DNA of 14,226 nt from a bacterium (GTDB lineage: Bacteria > Chloroflexota > Chloroflexia > Thermomicrobiales > UBA6265). Positions 7,318-13,152 of this stretch are shown here, piece by piece. A model generated the notes under the pieces. It saw only the letters and a list, made by a program, of their open reading frames with translations, was not told the DNA's origin and made no database searches. The stretch's first letter is position 1; each line of letters begins with the position of its first letter. The translations under genes were made by a program, and so were the position numbers. The stretch is from the NCBI GenBank assembly GCA_029977305.1, contig JAPOLF010000029.1, positions 1-14,226 on the forward strand, in the 5' to 3' direction.

Positions 7318-7388
7318 GCCCGAGGTCCCGGGCTCTCGTTCGCCATCCGCAACAGCATGCAAGTGTACTCCGGGTGCGGTGAACCTCC

Positions 7389-7405
7389 CTGTGCGCGACG
7401 CACAG
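7389..7405. promoter_or_regulatory. Perfect palindrome in the gnd upstream region, possible operator or leader hairpin
   Basis: CTGTGCG, a 3-nt centre and CGCACAG form a perfect 7+3+7 inverted repeat, 85 nt upstream of the gnd start. It lies in the only stretch (7305-7460) that can hold a promoter for gnd-zwf-opcA-pgl-rpiA once the terminator at 7461-7489 is accepted. I could not identify a convincing -35/-10 pair nearby. TACACT (7369-7364) is a possible -10 but has no matching -35. The palindrome could therefore be a repressor or activator site or an RNA hairpin. No regulator gene is encoded in the window. Confidence 0.45.
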
Positions 7406-7460
7406 TCGGGGCCGGTCTATGCGGTGGATCCGGGCGCACGTGCCGGGGTGATTCGTATGC

Positions 7461-7489
7461 AAAAGAGCCTGGCCGTTGGGCCAGGCTCT
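7461..7489 (-). terminator. Intrinsic terminator of the 99-aa gene
   Basis: On the minus strand AGAGCCTGGCC (7489-7479) and GGCCAGGCTCT (7474-7464) form a perfect 11-bp stem around a 4-nt loop. The last stem base plus the following bases make a TTTT run. It lies 26 nt past the stop codon of the 99-aa gene. It is among the clearest terminators in the window and should insulate gnd from upstream transcription. Confidence 0.9.
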
Positions 7490-7514
7490 CTGTGGAAACG
7501 GGTGTTTCCGGGGT

Positions 7515-7814
7515 TTAGCTGAGGAACGCGACGTTGTAGTCGCCGCCGGAGGCATCGGCGATGGCCGTGCCACCGTTCGCCGCGGCGCCGATGTTCGCGG
7601 TGTTGGCCATCACGCCGCCGTCGACCGAGACGTCGCCGACGCTGTCGCCGACGCCGATCGCGGAGCCGGTGTTGCCGCCGGTGTTGAGGTCGCCAGTCGC
7701 AACCGCGCCGCCGTTGGCGGAAGCCGCCGCACCACCGCCGTTACCGGCAGACGCGACGTCCGGGGTGACCACAGCCTCGTCAGCACCCCAAATCTTGTCC
7801 CAAAGGTTCGCCAT
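7515..7814 (-). CDS. Small acidic Gly/Ala/Asn/Asp-rich low-complexity protein, function unknown
   Basis: I do not recognise this 99-residue protein. The N terminus (MANLWDKIWGADEAV) looks like a short amphipathic helix with two tryptophans. From about residue 23 the sequence is low complexity: G and A each make up 21 of 99 residues, with many N, D, S, T and V. There is no Arg, His, Cys or Gln, a single Lys, and 10 acidic residues. Small-residue units recur, such as ANGGAVA (33-39) and ANGGTAIA (79-86), with NTGG, VGD, GDV and DGG between. Such composition fits a repetitive beta-structured, adhesive or disordered protein, but that is speculation. No signal peptide or membrane helix is evident. 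A purine-rich AGAGGGA lies about 11 nt before the ATG. Codon-frame openness, an own terminator, and isolation between two terminators support a real gene. Confidence 0.75.
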   Translation of the reverse strand: MANLWDKIWGADEAVVTPDVASAGNGGGAAASANGGAVATGDLNTGGNTGSAIGVGDSVGDVSVDGGVMANTANIGAAANGGTAIADASGGDYNVAFLS

Positions 7815-7906
7815 CGTGTTTCCATCCCTCTCTGCCCTGCGGGCTCATCCGATGAAGTGCAGGGCACGCGGGTGACCTGCATCAGGAGGATGGCACAGCC
7901 AAACGC

Positions 7907-7935
7907 GAAAACCACCGCAAAGCGCGGTGGTTTTC
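7907..7935. terminator. Intrinsic terminator of tkt-tal, symmetric (bidirectional form)
   Basis: GAAAACCACCGC (7907-7918) and GCGGTGGTTTTC (7924-7935) form a perfect 12-bp stem around a 5-nt loop. A-runs on one side and T-runs on the other make it usable in either direction. For the minus-strand genes it lies 61 nt past the tal stop codon and would end the tkt-tal transcript. With the hairpin at 7461-7489 it brackets the 99-aa gene. Confidence 0.85.
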
Positions 7936-7996
7936 CTGCCTTTGGGACTGAAGGTGGAGTACGTACAGCGTCCGTGCCGCTTGGCCGGACGAACCC

Positions 7997-9094
7997 CTAC
8001 GACGCCATCGCGGCGCGCTTGCCCTCGACGCCGGCGAGGAGCGTGTCGAAGCTCTTCACGAACGAGGCGATGCCCTCTTCCTCCAGCTGGGCGGTGACCT
8101 TCGCCATGTCGATGCCAGCGCTGGCGATCTCGTTCATCAGGTGCTTCGCGGCGGGCAGGTCGGCATCGATCGTCCGCGCCGCCACCCCGTGGTCGATGAA
8201 GGCAGCAATCGTCGGGCGCGGCATGGTGTTGACCGTGTGCGGCCCGACAAGCTCTTCCACATACAGCACGTCGCGGTATGCCGGGTTCTTCACCGAGGTG
8301 CTCGCCCACAGCGGGCGCTGCACCTGCGCGCCGGAGGCGGCAAGGGCGTCCCACTTCGGTCCGCTGAAGATTTCGCCGAACCGTTCGTAGGCGAGTTGCG
8401 CATTGGCAACCGCTGCCTTGCCCTTCAGGTCGGGGTTGGCGCCTGCCTCATCGAGGAGTTTGTCGACCAGTGAATCCACGCGAGAGACGAAGAAGCTCGC
8501 CACCGACGCGACGCGATCGATCGCATGACCAGCCGCCTTTCGCCGCTCAAGGCCGTTGACGTAGGCACGGGCGACGCGATCGTAGGCGTCGATGCTGAAG
8601 AGGAGCGTGACGTTGATGTTGATGCCCTCGGCGATCATCTCCTCAATCACCGGGGACCCCTCGACGGTGCCGGGGATCTTGATCATCACGTTGGGGCGGT
8701 TCACCGCCTTCCACAGCTCGCGCGCCTCGGTGCGGGTGCGGGCGGCATCGCGGGCGGCGCCGGGCGAGACCTCGATCGAGACGAAGCCATCGGTGCCGTT
8801 GCTGGCGGTGTAGACGGGGAGGAAGAGATCGCAGGTGTCTTGGATGTCCTTCACCGCGAGAGTCTGGAAGATTTCGGCGGCGGACTTGCCCTCGCGGGCG
8901 AGGCGCTTCACGTCCTCGTCGTAGGCGGTGCCGGTGGCGATCGCCTTCTCGAAGATGCTGGGGTTGCTCGTGAGGCCGCGGATCCCGGTGTCGATGATCT
9001 TCTGGATCTCGCCGGAGCGGATCATGTCGCGGGAGATGTCGTCCTGCCAGACGGATTGCCCTTGATCGAGCAGGGCGGCGATGCGTGCATCCAT
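7997..9094 (-). CDS. tal: Transaldolase, long actinobacterial/cyanobacterial type
   Basis: Transfers the dihydroxyacetone unit from sedoheptulose-7-phosphate to glyceraldehyde-3-phosphate in the non-oxidative branch. The 365-residue length and the opening QSVWQDDISRDMI (13-25) are typical of the long transaldolase subfamily, not the roughly 215-residue MipB type. Motifs are GLTSNPSIFEKAI (40-52), the Schiff-base lysine K139 in VMIKIPGT (136-143), INVTLLFS (160-167), RPLWASTSVKNPAY (260-273) and VGPHTVNTMP (283-292). ATG 9094 is clear: AGGAGG (9102-9107) sits 7 nt upstream. It follows tkt by 45 bp on the same strand and is followed by the strong terminator at 7907-7935, so tkt-tal looks like a two-gene unit. 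Confidence 0.96.
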   Translation of the reverse strand: MDARIAALLDQGQSVWQDDISRDMIRSGEIQKIIDTGIRGLTSNPSIFEKAIATGTAYDEDVKRLAREGKSAAEIFQTLAVKDIQDTCDLFLPVYTASNGTDGFVSIEVSPGAARDAARTRTEARELWKAVNRPNVMIKIPGTVEGSPVIEEMIAEGININVTLLFSIDAYDRVARAYVNGLERRKAAGHAIDRVASVASFFVSRVDSLVDKLLDEAGANPDLKGKAAVANAQLAYERFGEIFSGPKWDALAASGAQVQRPLWASTSVKNPAYRDVLYVEELVGPHTVNTMPRPTIAAFIDHGVAARTIDADLPAAKHLMNEIASAGIDMAKVTAQLEEEGIASFVKSFDTLLAGVEGKRAAMAS

Positions 9095-9139
9095 GAGGTA
9101 CCCTCCTGATTCGGTGACGGCTTCCGCGGTGCGTCCGGG

Positions 9140-11209
9140 CTAGCCGATGGTCTTCGCGAGATCGTCCTGCCCGAGCAGGCGCAGCGCCGTCTTCGCGACG
9201 TTCTCCTTGGTGAACCCGAAGTGCGCCAGCACCTTGCCGCCGGGCCCGGAGGCCCCGAAGGTGTTGATGCCGATCGTCGCGCCGTTGCCGCCGGTGTACT
9301 TCTCCCATCCGGTGGTGACGCCAGCCTCGACGGAGACGCGGGGCGTCCCCGCGGGACCGAGCACACTGCGGCGGTACTCGGCGGACTGGGCGTCGAAGAG
9401 GTCCCATGAGTGGAGGCTCACGACGCGGGCGTTCAGGCCGTGGCCGGCGAGCATGGCCCGCGCGCCGACACAGAGATCGACCTCTGACCCGGTGCCGATC
9501 AAGACGACATCCGGATCGCCGCCGGAATCCTCGAGGATGTAGCCCCCCTTGAAGAGATCACCGCGGGCGTCGCCGGTGTTGAGGATCGGGAGATCCTGCC
9601 GCGAGAGGACGAGGCACGTCGGGCCCTTGTGGGCGATCGCCTGCCGCCATGCGGCCGCCGTTTCGTTGCCGTCCGCCGGGCGGATCACCGAGAGGCCGGG
9701 GATCAGGCGCAGGCTCATGGTCTGCTCGACCGGCTCGTGGGTGGGACCGTCCTCACCGACCGCGATGCTGTCGTGGGTGAAGACGAAGATCGACTGCAGG
9801 TGCGAGAGCGCGGCGAGACGGATGGCGGGTCGCAGGTAGTCACTGAACACATGGAAGGTCGCGCCGAAGGGGATGACGCCGCCGTGGGCCGCCATGCCGT
9901 TGACGGCACTGCCCATCGCGTGCTCCCGGATGCCGAAGTGGATGTTGCGGCCGGCGTAGCCCCATGTGCCGCCCATCTGACCGTGTTGCGCGGCCGGGTC
10001 GGGTGTGCCGTCGGGGCGCTCGAAGTCGCCTGCCCCCTTCATCCCGGTGAGGGTGCTCGGGTTGAGATCGGCGCTGCCGCCGATGAAGGTTGGCAACCGC
10101 GGGAAGAATCCGGCGATCACCTCACCCGAGGCCTTGCGCGTCGAGACCTTGCCACCGACCTCCCACGTCGGGATGTCCTTGTCCCAGTCCGCCGGCAGGA
10201 CACCGGCGAAGGCGTCCTTCAACTGCGCCGCCTCGGAGGGAAATGCCTTGGCATAGGCGGCCCAGCGGGTGTCCCAGTCCTGCTCGGCTGCTGCGCCGCG
10301 CGTCACGGCCTCGCGCCAGTGGGCGAGCGCCTCGGCATCGACGGCGAACGCCTCGGCGGCCATGCCGAGCGCCTCCTTGGTCGACGCGGTGCCCTCCGGC
10401 CCGAGCGGGGAGCCGTGCACACCCGCGGTGCCAGCCTTCGGGGAACCGAAGCCGATCACCGTATGGGCCACGATCAGCGATGGGCGCGCCGTCTCCGCTT
10501 GCGCTTGGGTGATGGCGGCGCGCACCGCGGCGACGTCCATGCCGTCCACGGTGACCACGTGCCAACCATAGGAGGCGAACCGCGCGGCGACGTCCTCGCT
10601 CATCGAGAGGCCGAGGGTGCCCGCGAGGCTGATCTGATTCGCGTCGTAGAGGTAGATCAGTTTGCCGAGACCGAGGTGGCCGGCAAGGCTCGCCGCTTCG
10701 GCGCAGACCCCTTCTTGGATGTCGCCGTCGGTGACGATCCCGTAGGTGTAGTGGTTGACGATCTGGTGGCCGGGGCGGTTGTAGGTCGCCCCGAGGAACG
10801 CCTCGGCGATCGCGAGACCGACGCCGTTGGCGAATCCCTGGCCGAGCGGACCGGTGGTGACCTCGATGCCCGGGGTGTGGCCGCGCTCGGGGTGGCCGGG
10901 GGTGCGGCTGCCGAGTTGTCGAAAGGCCTTCAGGTCATCGAGCGAGACGTCGTAGCCCGAGAGGTGGAGCAGGGCGTAGATCAACATCGATCCGTGGCCG
11001 CCCGAGAGGACGAAGCGGTCGCGGTCCGGCCAATTGGGGTCCTTCGGGTTGTGCTTGAGGATGCCATCCCACAGGGCGTAGGCCATCGGTGCGGCCCCGA
11101 GCGGCATGCCGGGGTGGCCGGAATTGGCCGCTTGGATGGCATCCATGGCCAGCCCGCGGATGGCGTTGACGGATCGCGCCTCGAGCGATGTGGTGTCAGC
11201 AGCGGACAA
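9140..11209 (-). CDS. tkt: Transketolase
   Basis: Thiamine-diphosphate enzyme transferring two-carbon ketol units in the non-oxidative pentose phosphate branch. The 689-residue protein spans the full family, with all three domains. Motifs include SGHPGMPLGAAPM (30-42), GGHGSMLIYALLH (70-82), TTGPLGQGFANGVG (118-131) and the thiamine-diphosphate/metal motif from D161-G-D163 to N191. Also present are GIREHAM (426-432) with catalytic E429, and THDSIAVGEDGPTHEPVEQ (478-496). It is slightly longer than E. coli Tkt (663), with extra residues around 398-420. The start is TTG 11209: AGGAGG (11217-11222) lies 7 nt upstream, and the conserved N terminus begins within about 10 residues. The only nearby ATG, overlapping the ribosome site, is out of frame. 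Confidence 0.96.
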   Translation of the reverse strand: MSAADTTSLEARSVNAIRGLAMDAIQAANSGHPGMPLGAAPMAYALWDGILKHNPKDPNWPDRDRFVLSGGHGSMLIYALLHLSGYDVSLDDLKAFRQLGSRTPGHPERGHTPGIEVTTGPLGQGFANGVGLAIAEAFLGATYNRPGHQIVNHYTYGIVTDGDIQEGVCAEAASLAGHLGLGKLIYLYDANQISLAGTLGLSMSEDVAARFASYGWHVVTVDGMDVAAVRAAITQAQAETARPSLIVAHTVIGFGSPKAGTAGVHGSPLGPEGTASTKEALGMAAEAFAVDAEALAHWREAVTRGAAAEQDWDTRWAAYAKAFPSEAAQLKDAFAGVLPADWDKDIPTWEVGGKVSTRKASGEVIAGFFPRLPTFIGGSADLNPSTLTGMKGAGDFERPDGTPDPAAQHGQMGGTWGYAGRNIHFGIREHAMGSAVNGMAAHGGVIPFGATFHVFSDYLRPAIRLAALSHLQSIFVFTHDSIAVGEDGPTHEPVEQTMSLRLIPGLSVIRPADGNETAAAWRQAIAHKGPTCLVLSRQDLPILNTGDARGDLFKGGYILEDSGGDPDVVLIGTGSEVDLCVGARAMLAGHGLNARVVSLHSWDLFDAQSAEYRRSVLGPAGTPRVSVEAGVTTGWEKYTGGNGATIGINTFGASGPGGKVLAHFGFTKENVAKTALRLLGQDDLAKTIG

Positions 11210-11464
11210 CGGGAGACCTCCTCATGGCAATGACGCGGCGTCGGAACGTCGCGGCGAACGGCTGGCAGTCAGCGACTTGTGTGGGGCAAGTATCCACCAA
11301 AGGCGGGAGCGGTGACGGCGCCATCGGATGCGCTGACCACCAGACGAGTTGTGCTGGCCGACCAGTCGGGCCCGGGTGTACGTACCAGCGGATACACTCA
11401 CGCGCATCACGAGTGGCGGGCCTGCGGGCTCCGTGGCCTACTGGGGCCGTGTCGAGGGACAGGG
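11210..11464. promoter_or_regulatory. Divergent control region between tkt (-) and the SulP genes (+)
   Basis: These 255 bases separate two divergent transcription units and must hold promoters for both, but I see no convincing sigma-70 hexamer pair on either strand. On the plus strand TACACT (11393-11398) could be a -10 without a -35; on the minus strand a GATACT lies at 11295-11290, also without a -35. Notable symmetry includes ACTTG-N7-CAAGT (11275-11291), the 8-bp palindrome GTACGTAC (11378-11385), and GTGTA-N12-TACAC (11376-11397) overlapping it. Any of these could be an operator; none matches a known site that I can name. The tkt ribosome site AGGAGG is at 11217-11222. Confidence 0.45.
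11217..11222 (-). promoter_or_regulatory. Ribosome binding site fixing a TTG start for tkt
   Basis: AGGAGG on the minus strand is a perfect Shine-Dalgarno core, 7 nt from TTG 11209-11207. An ATG at 11225-11223 overlaps it but is in another frame. The weak start codon combined with a strong ribosome site may set translation level. Confidence 0.8.
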
Positions 11465-13111
11465 ATGATCGCGATTCGCCAAGCCCAGCAGGCAGGGCTG
11501 CTGCGCCGAAGCAATTGGGCCCCGAATCTGATTGCGGGGCTGATCGTCGGTGTGGTGGCGCTGCCGCTCTCGATGGCCTTTGCGATCGCCAGCGGCGCGA
11601 AGCCGGAGATGGGACTCTACACGGCGATCGTCTCGGCGATCATCGTCAGTCTCTTCGGCGGCAGTCTGGTGCAGATCGCGGGCCCGACCGGGGCCTTCAT
11701 CGTCATCCTCGCCGGGATCACCGCCAAGCACGGCATCGACGGCCTGCAGATCGCGACTCTGATGGCGGGCGGCATGCTCATCCTGATGAGCGTCGCGCGG
11801 CTGGGGGCGGTGCTGCGCTTCATCCCGGCCCCGGTGATCGTCGGGTTCACTGCCGGCATCGGGGTGATCATCTTCACCGGGCAGTGGCACAATTTCTTCG
11901 GCCTGCCGAAACCGGAGGGCGAGCATTTCCACGAGAAGATGCTCAGCCTCTTCCGGTCGTTCAACCAGATCGACATCCCGACGACGATCCTCTCCCTGTC
12001 CTGCCTCGCCGTGTTGCTGCTCGCGCCGCGGATCAGGGCGTTGAAGCGCGTGCCGGCGCCGCTGATCGCGCTGGTGTTGGCCACGGCGTACGTCGCCGTC
12101 GTGAAGCCGGCATCGATCTCGACGATCGGCACCCAGTTCGGTGGCATCCCGACCGGGCTGCCCTCCTTCGCGCCGCCGGCGATCACGTGGGACCGCTTCA
12201 CCGAATTGCTGCTTCCCGCCTTCACCATCGCGATGCTGGGGGCGATCGAGTCGCTGCTCTCCGCGGTGGTTGCCGATGGCATGGCAGGCACCAAGCACGA
12301 CTCCAATCAGGAGCTGATGGGACAAGGGGTGGCGAACCTCGCGACCTCGGTGTTGGGCGGGTTCGCCGCGACGGGGGCGATCGCCCGCACCGCGACCAAC
12401 ATCCGCAACGGCGGCAACAGCCCCATCGCCGGCGTGACCCACTCGGTGGTGTTGATTGGCATTTTGTTGGCATTGGCACCGCTGGCCTCGAACATCCCGC
12501 TCTCGGTGCTCGCCGCGATCCTCTTCATCGTCGCGTGGAACATGAGCGACATCCACCACGTGGTCTCGATGACGCGCAAGGCCCCGATCGCCGACGTGGC
12601 GATCCTCTGGATCACCCTGCTGCTCACCGTCTTCATGGATCTGGTGGTCGCGGTCAATGTCGGCGTGATTCTCGCGACGCTGCTCTTCCTGAAGCGGATG
12701 GCGGAGTCGGTCGAAGTCGGGCAGGAGGGTCACGGTCCCGATCAGGCACTGGCCGGACTGAACGTGCCGGCTGACACGCTGGTGTTCACCATCGACGGTC
12801 CGTTCTTCTTCGCCGCGGTGGAGACCTTCGAGCGGGCGCTGGCGGAGACGCACACCGATCCGAAGACGGTGGTGCTTCGGCTCGGGCGGGTGCCGTTCAT
12901 GGACATCAGCGCGATCGAGGCATTGGATGACTCGGTGGAGGATCTGCAGCATCGCGGGGTGCGGGTGATTCTCAGTGAGGCGAATCCCCGCGCGATGCGG
13001 GAACTCGACAAGGCGGGCATCCTCGCGCGGGTGGGTCCGCGCGGGTCCGCGCCGACGATCACCGAGGCGCTTGACCTCGCCAGGGAGGAACCTGCGGGCG
13101 TCAGCACGTAG
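11465..13111 (+). CDS. SulP-family anion transporter with C-terminal STAS domain (first of a tandem pair)
   Basis: A 548-residue SulP/SLC26 permease. The membrane domain covers about residues 15-412. It has ALPLSMAFAIASG (32-44), IAGPTGAF (71-78), the IESLLSAVVADGMAGTKHDSNQELMGQG block (261-288) and ARTATNIRNGG (307-317), all typical of the family. The STAS domain covers about 437-545, with MDISAIEAL at 479-487. Bacterial relatives carry sulfate, bicarbonate, dicarboxylates or other anions. T75 lies in the GPT motif and E262/S266 sit where BicA places substrate and sodium ligands, so a sodium-coupled carrier is possible but unproven. ATG 11465 is chosen because the homology begins shortly after and GAGGGACAGGG lies just upstream. 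The reading frame extends further 5', but without family similarity. It is divergent from tkt and 41 bp before its paralogue. Confidence 0.92.
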   Translation: MIAIRQAQQAGLLRRSNWAPNLIAGLIVGVVALPLSMAFAIASGAKPEMGLYTAIVSAIIVSLFGGSLVQIAGPTGAFIVILAGITAKHGIDGLQIATLMAGGMLILMSVARLGAVLRFIPAPVIVGFTAGIGVIIFTGQWHNFFGLPKPEGEHFHEKMLSLFRSFNQIDIPTTILSLSCLAVLLLAPRIRALKRVPAPLIALVLATAYVAVVKPASISTIGTQFGGIPTGLPSFAPPAITWDRFTELLLPAFTIAMLGAIESLLSAVVADGMAGTKHDSNQELMGQGVANLATSVLGGFAATGAIARTATNIRNGGNSPIAGVTHSVVLIGILLALAPLASNIPLSVLAAILFIVAWNMSDIHHVVSMTRKAPIADVAILWITLLLTVFMDLVVAVNVGVILATLLFLKRMAESVEVGQEGHGPDQALAGLNVPADTLVFTIDGPFFFAAVETFERALAETHTDPKTVVLRLGRVPFMDISAIEALDDSVEDLQHRGVRVILSEANPRAMRELDKAGILARVGPRGSAPTITEALDLAREEPAGVST

Positions 13112-13152
13112 TAGGAATTCGCGGTGACGGCTCGGTTGGGAAGGGGAGAGCG

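Noticed and set aside
7959..7966. GTACGTAC palindrome, also found at 11378-11385
   Set aside because: Only two copies, 8 bp and self-complementary, without shared flanks. Not enough for a regulon site or mobile-element end.
7476..8390. Plus-strand 304-codon open frame spanning the 99-aa gene and part of tal
   Set aside because: It runs through the strong hairpin at 7907-7935, is antisense to tal's conserved C-terminal region, and has no family similarity.
9629..11233. Plus-strand 534-codon open frame opposite tkt
   Set aside because: It covers nearly the whole of tkt in antisense, and tkt shows every family motif. The antisense translation is Gly/Arg/Val/Glu-rich with no recognisable domain.
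11438..12952. Minus-strand 504-codon open frame opposite the first SulP gene
   Set aside because: Asp/Arg/His/Gln-rich, hydrophilic complement of membrane-helix codons; no domain visible.
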